Shown in pieces: positions 25,559 through 33,931 of a stretch of 40,910 nt of DNA. Under the pieces are notes generated by a model. That model was not told where the DNA came from, made no database searches, and saw nothing but the letters and a program-made list of their open reading frames with translations. Within the stretch, counting starts at the first letter, position 1. The number at the start of each line of letters is the position of its first letter. This DNA comes from Succinatimonas sp. CAG:777. GTDB lineage: Bacteria > Pseudomonadota > Gammaproteobacteria > Enterobacterales > Succinivibrionaceae. The stretch lies in contig HF987941.1 of NCBI GenBank assembly GCA_000431835.1, forward strand, positions 1-40,910, written 5' to 3'. The translations under genes were made by a program, and so were the position numbers.

Positions 25559-27715
25559 TTATTTATCCAAATCCTGATTACGTTTGATCTTTTCAAAAGT
25601 AAATTTCTTATCAAACAGAATTCTTGCTGAGTTAATAACAACACCAATAGTTGCAGCATTGTGAATAGTTGCTGCAATTAATGGATTGATCTTACCTAAA
25701 GCTCCTAGCATCATCGCAGCTGAGTTAATGGTAATAGTAGCAGCAAAGTTCTGTCTTACTAATCCCATTGTAGATTTTGACAATTCCATTACTTTAGCTA
25801 ACTTTAAAGGTTCATCAGAGGTAATGGTGATATCAGCTGATTCCATAGCAATATCAGTTGATTTGCCTCCTAAAGCTACACCAATATCAGCATAAGCTAG
25901 AGCAGGAGCATCATTGATACCATCGCCTACCATCAAAACCTTTGAGTAGCTCTGTTTGCTTGCAACAAACTCTGCTTTCTCATGAGGTAGAACATCTGAC
26001 TTAAAACCATCAAGATCAAGCTTAGCCGCTACATATTCAGCTGTAACCTTGTTATCACCAGTTAACATTACGATCTCATCAACACCGTTTCTTCTGATAC
26101 GGTTGATAGTCTTCTTAATGTCTTTTCTAATAGGATCTGTGATTACTAAAGCACCTAATAACTTTGATGATCTTGCAACATAGATGATGTTACACTCTTT
26201 AGAATATTGTGATCTGTCAAAGCTCTTAATGCCTCTTACGCCACGCTCAGTCATAAAGACAAAGCTACCAACTAACAGTTCACCACCTTTGATACCATCA
26301 AAGTCATCAACTGATGCACTAATACCACGACCTACAACAGTTTCGATCTTGGCATTATCAGGTACGACCCACTGCTTCTCATCAGCATAGTTAATAATAG
26401 CTTCTGCTAATGGGTGAGATGATGATTTCTCTGCAGCTGCTGCTAATTGAACTAATTCTTTTTGCTCTACACCCTTGCATGCAATAGTATCAATTAAAAT
26501 TGGGTGTCCATTAGTGATGGTACCGGTCTTATCTAAGATAACAGTATCAATATCAGCTAAGGTTTCAATAAAGTTTCCGCCTTTTACTAAGACACCCATC
26601 TGAGCAGCCTTACTGATAGATGCTGAAATTGCAGTTGAGGTTGATAACTTCAAGCCACAGCTAAAGTCGATAAAGAACATATTGAGTACACGCTGAATGT
26701 CTTTAGTTACAGCATATACCACAGCTGCAGATAAGAATGAAATAGGAACCAATGCATTAGCCATTCTATCTGCGAAGTTCTGAATAGGAGCTCTTCTGTT
26801 CTGAGCGTTTTCAACCATGTTGATAATACGTGCTAGATTGGTTTCATCACCAACCTTTGATACTTCAATAGTGATTTCTCCAGAACGTACAACTGTACCT
26901 GCGTATACATCTTCACCTACTGTCTTATAAGCAGGAATAGATTCACCTGTTAAAGAAGACTGGTCAATTGAAGCTCCGCCTTCAACTATCGTGCCGTCAA
27001 CACAGATCTTTTCGCCTACGTAAACTACAACTCTGTCATTTAGTTTTACTGAATCGATATCAACTTTACGGATATGACCATCAAGATCTTTTAACCAAAC
27101 ATATTTCTCTTTCATATCTAGTAAAGTTGAAATATGCTGTCTTGCTTTTTCAGCAGCACCTATGGTTAACATTTCTGCAAAGTTTGATAAAACTAACAGA
27201 GACAAACTTGACTCAGGTTTGCCTGACAGCAATGAAGCCAATACAGCAGTTGCAGTTAGAGTATCAGCATTTGGAGCTTTATCTCGAATTAAACCTGCAA
27301 AACCTTCTTTGAAGATATCTTTTGCAATTAACATAACAAAAGCGCTTCTTGCAAAGGATAGCCTTGAAAAAGTAGTAGGTGCCATTCTCTTAGTGATTTC
27401 TAAAAGTCCAAAACCTACTAAAGATATTAAAGCCTTTAACTTATAGCTCTTAAGCTCGTCAGCTGCGTTCTTAATCTCAGTTTCCTGCTCTGATTCATTA
27501 GCTTTTATCTTATCTTTTACAGATAAAAGTTCCATCTTGTAAAGAGCATATGACAGTGTCTTTGGATCATTTGTGTACACGCTCAAAGAGTTATTTGGCA
27601 ATACACAAGCTGAAACCACACCTTTTACTCTTCTTAAAGAGAACTCAAGCAAGGCAGCTTTTTTCTCGCTGTAATTTTGCTCAAGTTTGATAACTTTATG
27701 ATATAGGCCAGACAT
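25559..27715 (-). CDS. Heavy-metal (P1B-type) transporting ATPase
   Basis: Membrane pump of the P1B family, 718 residues. Residues 1-65 form a short HMA-like N-terminal domain without CxxC. The actuator motif LTGES is at 255-259, phosphorylation motif DKTGT at 395-399 (Asp395), SSSHPLAEA near 431-439 (the HP motif of P1B pumps), TGDN at 552-555 and VGDGINDAPAL at 596-606. The membrane metal site is FSCGLKLSTSTA (351-362), a Ser-Cys form in place of the usual Cys-Pro-Cys, so copper export is not the default guess; the metal cannot be read from sequence. Its ATG directly follows the stop of the upstream HMA_2-like gene (TAAATG), so they are translationally coupled. Confidence 0.93.
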   Translation of the reverse strand: MSGLYHKVIKLEQNYSEKKAALLEFSLRRVKGVVSACVLPNNSLSVYTNDPKTLSYALYKMELLSVKDKIKANESEQETEIKNAADELKSYKLKALISLVGFGLLEITKRMAPTTFSRLSFARSAFVMLIAKDIFKEGFAGLIRDKAPNADTLTATAVLASLLSGKPESSLSLLVLSNFAEMLTIGAAEKARQHISTLLDMKEKYVWLKDLDGHIRKVDIDSVKLNDRVVVYVGEKICVDGTIVEGGASIDQSSLTGESIPAYKTVGEDVYAGTVVRSGEITIEVSKVGDETNLARIINMVENAQNRRAPIQNFADRMANALVPISFLSAAVVYAVTKDIQRVLNMFFIDFSCGLKLSTSTAISASISKAAQMGVLVKGGNFIETLADIDTVILDKTGTITNGHPILIDTIACKGVEQKELVQLAAAAEKSSSHPLAEAIINYADEKQWVVPDNAKIETVVGRGISASVDDFDGIKGGELLVGSFVFMTERGVRGIKSFDRSQYSKECNIIYVARSSKLLGALVITDPIRKDIKKTINRIRRNGVDEIVMLTGDNKVTAEYVAAKLDLDGFKSDVLPHEKAEFVASKQSYSKVLMVGDGINDAPALAYADIGVALGGKSTDIAMESADITITSDEPLKLAKVMELSKSTMGLVRQNFAATITINSAAMMLGALGKINPLIAATIHNAATIGVVINSARILFDKKFTFEKIKRNQDLDK

Positions 27716-28384
27716 TTACTTGCTTACACCCTCTAATATCTTATAGCCCCACCAAACTAACTGAGGACCATTAGGAGTTTGTTTTTGTACAAATACTTTG
27801 TATGTGCCCCAAATTAGGCAAATACCACCTAAAATGATAGAAATATCAGCAACACCTGACAGAGCAGTTCTTAGGGCAGAATTAGCATGTCCTGCATAGT
27901 GACCGATACATTTGCCAACAACTGTTTTAGCTCCAGCACTCTGTCCTAATTTTGATGCCCCTTTACCAACTGCAACAGCAGATGATGCAGCGACAGTACC
28001 GTTTACAGACTTAGTTAACAAGCTCTCATCATCCCCGAACTTATCTTCATTTACTTTTCTAGTCTGCTCGTTGATGTGATCGATTACCTCATCAACTAAT
28101 TCAGCTTTGCACTCATACTCTAAAAGTACGGTACCTGTTACAGTGTTTACAGTAATTTTTTTGAAAAGATCTAATGATTCAAATTTCTCTTTTAAAGCAT
28201 TAGCAAAAACAGGATCTTTTAGAAGAATACTCTTGTATCTTCTGCGGCCTTTAATTGCATGTACACATGCAAATTCAGCCTGTTTTGCAGAATCAATCAT
28301 CTTCTTTTTCATTAAATTATTAACATACACACCGATTAAAGGCTGTGCTGCTGCAATACATAAAGACAGAACTGTTAAATTCAT
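27716..28384 (-). CDS. HMA_2-domain membrane protein of the metal-ATPase operon
   Basis: 222 residues. Residues 42-92 (GRRRYKSILLKDPVFANAL, then KITVNTVTGTVLLEYE) fit an HMA_2-type ferredoxin-like domain and align with the neighbouring 96-residue protein. Like other members, it has no CxxC metal motif. A Gly/Ala/Ser-rich middle (about 128-175) is followed by a C-terminal helix, ISIILGGICLIWGTYKVFV. The N-terminus (LTVLSLCIAAAQPLIGVYV) is also hydrophobic. It is nine bases downstream of the 96-residue gene and abuts the ATPase gene, so it is probably a structural or regulatory partner of the pump. Confidence 0.8.
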   Translation of the reverse strand: MNLTVLSLCIAAAQPLIGVYVNNLMKKKMIDSAKQAEFACVHAIKGRRRYKSILLKDPVFANALKEKFESLDLFKKITVNTVTGTVLLEYECKAELVDEVIDHINEQTRKVNEDKFGDDESLLTKSVNGTVAASSAVAVGKGASKLGQSAGAKTVVGKCIGHYAGHANSALRTALSGVADISIILGGICLIWGTYKVFVQKQTPNGPQLVWWGYKILEGVSK

Positions 28385-28393
28385 ATGTGTTCC

Positions 28394-28684
28394 CTACTTG
28401 GATGCCTTCTTTTTTAATTCTTCTTCAATTTCACGAAGTTCAGGATTTCTTGTAATCTTTTCAGCATCGTACTCGATGAGAACTGAGCCTGTTACTTCGT
28501 TAATTTTAAAAGAATTCAGTTCATCGAATTTTGAGAAGTAGTCTTCTAAGATCAATGCATTCTCATGATTGTTCTTAATCAAAGAACTGTAGCATCTGAT
28601 CCTGCCTGGAATATAGCTTGATACTTCTACAGTAGATAAGAAGTACTTCTTTTCATCAAAAAACTGACTTAAAAATTTAAACAT
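28394..28684 (-). CDS. Small HMA_2-domain protein, first gene of the metal-ATPase operon
   Basis: 96 residues without a signal peptide or membrane helix. Its core (SSYIPGRIRCYSSLIKNN, then FKINEVTGSVLIEYD, about 22-72) shares the G-R-x-R-x-Y...N-x-V-T-G-x-V-L-x-E-Y pattern with the next gene, so the two are paralogous domains. It has a single cysteine (in RIRCYS) and no CxxC. It is probably cytoplasmic and an accessory of the P-type ATPase. A perfect -10 TATAAT inside an inverted repeat lies about 31 bases upstream. Confidence 0.75.
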   Translation of the reverse strand: MFKFLSQFFDEKKYFLSTVEVSSYIPGRIRCYSSLIKNNHENALILEDYFSKFDELNSFKINEVTGSVLIEYDAEKITRNPELREIEEELKKKASK

Positions 28685-28698
28685 TTATCTTTTCCGTA

Positions 28699-28739
28699 TT
28701 ACGATTTTATTTTTATTATATAAAACAAATAAATCGTAA
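28699..28739 (-). promoter_or_regulatory. Metal-operon promoter within an inverted repeat
   Basis: The arms TTACGATTT (28699-28707) and AAATCGTAA (28731-28739) are perfect 9-base inverted repeats, 23 bases apart. Between them, on the minus strand, is TATAAT (28720-28715), a perfect -10 box with only a weak -35. The dyad spanning the promoter suggests a repressor or metal-sensor operator. No regulator gene is adjacent. Confidence 0.5.
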
Positions 28740-28888
28740 GCATAGACAAATTTTTATTACTAAAATACAACAACAATAAGTCACTGCCAAATAATTTTAG
28801 CATAGGCTAATAAAAGTTGTTTATATGTAACTAAAAATTTTTATTATTTTTCGTGATGAAAAAAAAACGACTTTAGTAAAGATTGAGA

Positions 28889-29755
28889 CTACTTCTCTAA
28901 TTTAGATTTCATGTTCTGTAAAAGTACGCTACAGATCATTAAACCAACACCAATATAGAATGAAAAGTTAACTTCATTAGCCTCGTTAAAGAGGATCATA
29001 GCAATGATAATGGCATAGACAGGTTCTAAATTGAAAGTTAGCATTAAGGTAAAAGCTGATACCTTTGATGCCAGTTGCACAACCATTAGATACAAAAGCA
29101 CAGTGAAGACAGTAGCAAGTAAGAACAGGTAGATAAGATCTTTTAAATCAAAATAGATTGATGCTGTTCCATACCCTAATAGGTAAACAGGAGACAAAGC
29201 TAAAACTAAGAGAAATCCACCTAGCATCTCATAGTTAATAAATGTATAAGGATCTTTTCCATAGGAGAATTTCTTATTACAAACTGTAAATAAAGCTGCT
29301 AAAAAAGCTGAGATGATACCTACAGAAATACCAAGTCTGAACTTAGTATCAAAATTAAAGATTAAAAAAAGACCTATAAGGTTTAAAGAGGCATAAATCA
29401 AGCTCGTCTTATCAAACCTTTTATTAAGTAATTTTGGCTCTAACAATGAGGTAAAGAAACTAGATGAAGCTAAAGTTACCGTACCAATAGAGACATTAGA
29501 CAGTTTAATTGACAGATAGAAAAAGATTAAATGAAATGCAAGAAGAGCACCTACAAACAAGCCCTGCAATCTGCTTCTAAATGAAATAGCTTTGATTTTT
29601 CTAAAAGCTTTTAATATGACATAAGCACTTAATGCGGCTATAGAAAATCTTATAAAGACCAAAACAAAAGCGTCATAGGAAATTAGTCTTCCAAAGACTC
29701 CTGTAAAACCTGCAATTAAAACTGCTAAATGTAATTTTAAGAATACTTTCCACAT
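28889..29755 (-). CDS. EamA/DMT-family transporter
   Basis: 288 residues, almost entirely hydrophobic, with about ten predicted helices in two EamA-like halves. The N-terminal half includes the conserved FIRFSIAALSA, and the second half includes FNLEPVYAIIIAMILFNEA, the classic EamA E-P motif. This is a probable metabolite or amino-acid exporter of the inner membrane; the substrate cannot be told. Its ATG is six bases after the rlmJ stop, with AGGA inside the end of rlmJ, so the two are co-transcribed. Confidence 0.88.
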   Translation of the reverse strand: MWKVFLKLHLAVLIAGFTGVFGRLISYDAFVLVFIRFSIAALSAYVILKAFRKIKAISFRSRLQGLFVGALLAFHLIFFYLSIKLSNVSIGTVTLASSSFFTSLLEPKLLNKRFDKTSLIYASLNLIGLFLIFNFDTKFRLGISVGIISAFLAALFTVCNKKFSYGKDPYTFINYEMLGGFLLVLALSPVYLLGYGTASIYFDLKDLIYLFLLATVFTVLLYLMVVQLASKVSAFTLMLTFNLEPVYAIIIAMILFNEANEVNFSFYIGVGLMICSVLLQNMKSKLEK

Positions 29756-29761
29756 TAAGAA

Positions 29762-30604
29762 TTATTCCTGTGGATTTAGTACTTTAAGCCGAGCTGAGGC
29801 TCCTTTTCTTGATAAAGCTTTATAAAGTTCATCTACTACTGGAGACAGCATCTCATCAATACCGTAAGGATAATTTAAGATGAGCATTCCAGAGCCACAC
29901 ATACCAAAAACTTCTTCCTGTTCTTCAATACAAAGCTCAACCTGAAGCATAGGTATATTTAAACGTCTTATATCATTGGTTAAATTCTTTGAATGATCAC
30001 GAAGCTTTCCTAAAACAGGATACCAGATGGCAAAAACACCTGTATTCCATTTATGAAGTCCTGTTTTTACAGCTTTAACTAACTCTACGTATTCGTTTTT
30101 CTCTTCATAAGCAGGATCAATCACAACCAAACCGCGTCTTGGTGTAGGTGGTAAAAGCGCATTTAAAGCCTCAAGACCATCTCGATGCTGAATATTACAA
30201 CGTCTGTCACGTTTAAAGTTATTTCTTAAATTCTCAAATTCACTAGGATGTAAATCAATGAAGGTAAGTTTATCTACATCTCTTGACAATGAAGCTTCAA
30301 ATAATGGAGAGCCAGGATAAGTATTCTTTAATTCAGCATTTAGATCGTCATAAACTTTGTAAAACTCAGGTACTAATTCACGGAGCTTTGCGTTGTCTTT
30401 TATCTTTTCGATGCCTGTTTTGAACTCTTGATTCTTTTGAGCCATAAAGCCGTCTAATCTATAAACACCAGAACCAGAATGAGTATCGATAACAGTATAA
30501 GGTTTTTCTTTCTTATTTAAGCACCTAAGCAAAAGGCAGATGGACATATGTTTGATGATATCTGCATGATTACCACTGTGAAAACCGTGTTTATAACTTA
30601 GCAT
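29762..30604 (-). CDS. rlmJ: 23S rRNA (adenine-2030-N6)-methyltransferase RlmJ
   Basis: SAM-dependent enzyme that methylates A2030 of 23S rRNA. From the ATG at 30604 it has 280 residues, equal to the E. coli length, and begins MLSYKHGFHSGNHADIIKH, the family start. A longer TTG start at 30631 is unlikely because AGGAAG precedes the inner ATG. It has the SAM-binding VIDTHSGSGVYRL, YPGSP, and FIDLHPSE. The catalytic motif reads VVIDPAYE, where E. coli has DPPY. A good sigma-70 promoter (30668-30696) lies upstream, divergent from the small secreted-protein gene. Confidence 0.93.
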   Translation of the reverse strand: MLSYKHGFHSGNHADIIKHMSICLLLRCLNKKEKPYTVIDTHSGSGVYRLDGFMAQKNQEFKTGIEKIKDNAKLRELVPEFYKVYDDLNAELKNTYPGSPLFEASLSRDVDKLTFIDLHPSEFENLRNNFKRDRRCNIQHRDGLEALNALLPPTPRRGLVVIDPAYEEKNEYVELVKAVKTGLHKWNTGVFAIWYPVLGKLRDHSKNLTNDIRRLNIPMLQVELCIEEQEEVFGMCGSGMLILNYPYGIDEMLSPVVDELYKALSRKGASARLKVLNPQE

Positions 30605-30667
30605 AGGAGCTTCCTGTATTCTTAAAACCAATAAATCTGACGTTAGTTAGACCTGATTCTACATTTT

Positions 30668-30696
30668 ACTATAAATATAGCTCAAATAAAGTTCAA
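30668..30696 (-). promoter_or_regulatory. Sigma-70 promoter of rlmJ
   Basis: On the minus strand TTGAAC (30696-30691), a 17-base spacer, and TATAGT (30673-30668). This fits the housekeeping consensus well and would start transcription near 30661. Confidence 0.65.
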
Positions 30697-30699
30697 ACT

Positions 30700-30708
30700 T
30701 GCTATACT
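30700..30708 (+). promoter_or_regulatory. Extended -10 promoter of the small secreted-protein gene
   Basis: TGCTATACT is an extended -10 element (TGn plus TATACT). It lies about 30 bases before the ATG at 30738, with GAGG in between. No good -35 is seen. Confidence 0.55.
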
Positions 30709-30737
30709 TAAGGCATATAAAAGATCGAGGCTATTTT

Positions 30738-31031
30738 ATGAAAAAATTATTATTGTTGCCTTTAGTTATTTTCGCCTTTACTGCTGATGCATACATCATC
30801 GACTATAACGCAATTAATGATGACGACAAAGCTATCAATTTTGGAACTAACAGTGTTAACTATTCTATTGATGGTTACAAAAAGGATGATCAGAACGTAA
30901 CTAGCGTTAAGCATGATCCTCGTCGAGGTGTTTATGACGACAGTGAAGATGATTCAGGACTTAAGCTCAAAGGTGTAAATAAAGAAGATCTTGAAAGCTT
31001 AAGTTATGGGAATTCTCTGTATGAAGATTAG
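30738..31031 (+). CDS. Small secreted acidic protein of unknown function
   Basis: 97 residues from the ATG at 30738, preceded by GAGG at 30727-30730. A longer start at 30699 overlaps the promoter and is unlikely. The N-terminus MKKLLLLPLVIFAFTADA is a clean signal peptide with an A-D-A cleavage site. The mature part of about 79 residues is hydrophilic and rich in Asp, Asn, Ser and Tyr, with an acidic run (YDDSEDDSG). It has no cysteine and no recognisable domain. It may be periplasmic or exported. I do not recognise the family. It stands alone, convergent with the EAL-HDOD gene. Confidence 0.75.
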   Translation: MKKLLLLPLVIFAFTADAYIIDYNAINDDDKAINFGTNSVNYSIDGYKKDDQNVTSVKHDPRRGVYDDSEDDSGLKLKGVNKEDLESLSYGNSLYED

Positions 31032-31064
31032 AAAAGTTTTAGAACACTACGCTAACTTCTAAAA
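31031..31064 (-). terminator. Hairpin between the small secreted-protein gene and the EAL-HDOD gene
   Basis: The arms TTTTAGAA (31037-31044) and TTCTAAAA (31057-31064) pair. Read on the minus strand the stem is followed by CTTTTCTAA, a modest U-tract. It would end the EAL-HDOD transcript. Confidence 0.5.
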
Positions 31065-31073
31065 GATTAAAAT

Positions 31074-32468
31074 TTAGTAGCGTTTTTGATTCATCATGGT
31101 GACAAATGATGAAGTCCAGGTAATAGCGTTTTCGTAAGAGAACAGAATGTCATGACGGCCAAAAACATCAGCCATCATAACTCCGTCAATATATTCTAAA
31201 TCAAGACTATCTAAAGATTTGGCAATCTTGCATGCTGTATCAATGACTGGTTGCTCATCAAATAGAACCATTAGTCTTGCTTCAATTTGAGTTAAAAGTT
31301 CATCAATGATGTTATTGGTATAAGCATAAAGACTAGATATAGCTGTACTCAGACCTACAGTAAATCCCCATGAAACATCAACCTCACCTGACTTATAAGT
31401 TAAAAGCTCTTCAACACACTTTGCTCTGATAAGGATTTGTTTTACAGGCTCAAAACGCATGTAATGTACTTTTTCAGCATCAGGCATATAGAATTCTTCT
31501 AACAACATCAGACAGATAATACAGATTAACTTATGCAAGGTTTCTGTATCAATATCATATAAAGAAGATTCAATATCAGTGTAGATGTAATCAGGAGTAA
31601 TATCTGACTGTAAGAAATCTAATAAGAATGGGATTTTAACTTTAATATCATTTCTCATTGAAATTAGATCTAAGAACAGATCATAATTAGGTCTGTCCTC
31701 TAACAATTCCAAAATGACCGCTAAGATCTTGTCATAGCCTAAACGGTTAGCCTTAAAGTGATAAGGATTAAAATTCTTTTTAATGATGTCTTTTGAGAAA
31801 GTTGGACAGCATACATAATCAGCACCAGCTTCAAAAGCAATTGAGGCTAAATTCTGGTTATCACATCTGTCGCAAATAATCTTAATCCATGGAGCTTTTT
31901 TAACAATATTTTTAGCTAAGATGAATTGCTCTTCAACGTCCTTGGTCATGTCGATTACAGCATAACTAATAGAACGTAATTCTCTAAACCAGTTAGTGTA
32001 AACAATTGTATAAGCATCTGCAGCAATCGTCATGTTATCGCGTTTTAGCTTATTAACCTGATGCTGATATGAAGCAGATGAGTCTTGCCTGTCCTGTAAA
32101 TGCAGAATAAATCTGTTAGCAGGAATTGGTTTTGAGAACTTTGTTATCTCAGGGCTTAATGGCAACTCTGTCATTGCCAAAGCATTGTCCTGAGTAAACT
32201 GCTCGATATGACGGCGAATGTAAAAGCCAATTAAAACATGTTTTACGTGTTTTCTCTGTAGTTCATCTGGTCTGAAACTGCCTTCACCTGCTGTATATCT
32301 GAAGTTATAGGCCAAAAGATTTCCCTTCGCATCATAGATAGGAGTTCTAACAATAATATGACACCTATCTTTTGAACGAATAAACTTTGGAGCCTTGTCA
32401 GTAGGAATATTACTTAGCCTACTGATTGGAGAGGCGACTGTCAAACTATTTGGATTATTCCCAACCAT
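31074..32468 (-). CDS. EAL-HDOD-type signalling protein with degenerate EAL domain
   Basis: 464 residues, resembling the YuxH/CdgJ class (EAL followed by HDOD). The N-terminal half begins HIIVRTPIYDAKGNLLAYNF, the start of these EAL domains. It keeps the order of later segments (NRFILHLQD, SISYAVIDMTKD, IAFEAGADYVCCPTFSKDI) but lacks the EAL triad and the catalytic acidic pairs, so it should not cut c-di-GMP. The C-terminal half (about 240-460) is helical, with ILAVILELLEDRPNYDLFLD resembling the HDOD entry. Such proteins act as c-di-GMP-related regulators of motility or attachment in other gammaproteobacteria. I assign the family with moderate confidence and infer a regulatory role. Confidence 0.65.
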   Translation of the reverse strand: MVGNNPNSLTVASPISRLSNIPTDKAPKFIRSKDRCHIIVRTPIYDAKGNLLAYNFRYTAGEGSFRPDELQRKHVKHVLIGFYIRRHIEQFTQDNALAMTELPLSPEITKFSKPIPANRFILHLQDRQDSSASYQHQVNKLKRDNMTIAADAYTIVYTNWFRELRSISYAVIDMTKDVEEQFILAKNIVKKAPWIKIICDRCDNQNLASIAFEAGADYVCCPTFSKDIIKKNFNPYHFKANRLGYDKILAVILELLEDRPNYDLFLDLISMRNDIKVKIPFLLDFLQSDITPDYIYTDIESSLYDIDTETLHKLICIICLMLLEEFYMPDAEKVHYMRFEPVKQILIRAKCVEELLTYKSGEVDVSWGFTVGLSTAISSLYAYTNNIIDELLTQIEARLMVLFDEQPVIDTACKIAKSLDSLDLEYIDGVMMADVFGRHDILFSYENAITWTSSFVTMMNQKRY

Positions 32469-33040
32469 GTTTTTATTATGTATATTTATTGCATCACGAC
32501 ACTTTTAGTCGACGATAATGCATATATTACTACATAACGACTGAAAAAAGATAGTTATAGCTGACAAATAGAGAATTCTGTTATCAATTAACTCAGGTAT
32601 TTAGTCGCGTATCATGAAGAAGACCTTGAGAATAGACAAACATAAAGCATCTAATAATGAATAACACAGTGTGTAATAAGAACAATATTCGTGAGTTATA
32701 TGTGAATTTATGGTTGAAACTATGATTCATTATGCTCCCACAAAATGATGCCGATCGTTATCACAAAAATTATTAGCAATCATATACTGTAGTTAATCTG
32801 TAACGTTAATTTACAAGTTTATATTAACTTGTTTGGCTTCAATTGAACCCAAAAAATTATGTGTTGTTGATCGGTTCGATTAGTTTGCAGTAGAACATCT
32901 TTATTAAGAGCAGACGACTACTTTGAAAAGTGCAATGGCAAACTCTCAAAGATCTTATATTGTGCAAATACCAACTTACTCCAGTTCGTCCATCTGATGA
33001 TATATAATCGATGTACTTAAGGGATAAGGCTTATAACAAA
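32469..33040. other. Intergenic region between divergent genes
   Basis: About 570 bases with no credible ORF. It contains a 20-base inverted repeat ACAAGTT-TATATT-AACTTGT (32813-32832) and a short ACACAGTGTGT dyad near 32667. No tRNA or known riboswitch is recognised. Confidence 0.5.
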
Positions 33041-33931
33041 ATGTTTGAATTAAGACAGTATCTATTACTTTTTATAACAGCTACTATTTGGGGCTCAGGT
33101 TTTGTAGGACAGAAGCTTGGTATCAGCCACATATCTCCTTTTGCTTTTACCTTTTATAGAACCTTAATTGGTGGTTTATTTTTAATACCGGTAATTTACT
33201 CTTTAAATAAGATTAACTTAAAGTTAGGTAAAGGAACTAAAAAGAACTCACCTAAGATGCTCCTATTAGGTTCAATCTGTTGTGGTTTCTTCTTAATTTT
33301 ATCAGAATCATTCCAGCAGTTTGGACTAGTCTATACAGATGTAAATAAGGCAAGTTTCATTACCTCTTTATATATGGTATTTGTTCCTATTATTGGTATC
33401 TTCGCTGGACACAAATTAACTGTAAAAATTGCCTTATCGGTAATTGTTTCATGTGTTGGTCTGTACTTACTTTGTATGCATGGAAGTTTCAGTTTGCAAT
33501 TAGGCGATACCCTAGTTATTCTTTGCGCTGTGGGTTTTGCTTTCCATATTCTGGTAATTTCATACTTTGTAAATTATGTCGATGGTGTGATGTTATCCTG
33601 TGGTCAGTTCTTTGCAGCTTCTTTCATGGGACTAATCATGATGCTAATTACAGGTGTACCTAGTCTTGATAACCTGTATTTAGCTCTGCCTGCTCTTCTT
33701 TATGTAGGTATCATGTCAAATGGTGTTGCCTACACTCTTCAGGTTGTAGGACAAAGAGGTATCAATCCTTCTATTGCGTCTTTAATCATGTCATTAGAAT
33801 CAGTAATGGGTGCAGTCTTTGGGGTACTGTTCTTAAAAGAGGTTATGACTCAAAGAGAAGTTACAGGCGCAGTTTTAATGTTTATTGCTGTGCTTTTAAC
33901 ACAGATAAGCATTAAGAAACACCGTAAATAA
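33041..33931 (+). CDS. EamA/DMT-family transporter
   Basis: 296 residues from the ATG at 33041 (MFELRQYLLLFITATIWGSG). An in-frame ATG at 33011 would add ten residues but has no ribosome site; ATAAGG at 33024-33029 suits the later start weakly. About ten helices, with WGSGFVGQKLG and PFAFTFYRTLIGGL in the first half and SLIMSLESVMGAVFGVLFLKE in the second, are characteristic of EamA permeases. It is only distantly similar to the EamA protein at 28889-29755, so it is not a recent duplicate. The substrate is unknown. Confidence 0.88.
   Translation: MFELRQYLLLFITATIWGSGFVGQKLGISHISPFAFTFYRTLIGGLFLIPVIYSLNKINLKLGKGTKKNSPKMLLLGSICCGFFLILSESFQQFGLVYTDVNKASFITSLYMVFVPIIGIFAGHKLTVKIALSVIVSCVGLYLLCMHGSFSLQLGDTLVILCAVGFAFHILVISYFVNYVDGVMLSCGQFFAASFMGLIMMLITGVPSLDNLYLALPALLYVGIMSNGVAYTLQVVGQRGINPSIASLIMSLESVMGAVFGVLFLKEVMTQREVTGAVLMFIAVLLTQISIKKHRK

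Noticed and set aside
32813..32832. Inverted repeat ACAAGTT-N6-AACTTGT as a second SoxR-like site
   Set aside because: The half-site spacing differs from the SoxR dyad and it is not near a redox gene. It is kept only as a note in the intergenic entry.
32860..32900. T-loop-like GGTTCGATTA suggesting a tRNA
   Set aside because: The flanking bases do not pair as a T-stem, and no acceptor or anticodon stem can be built around it.
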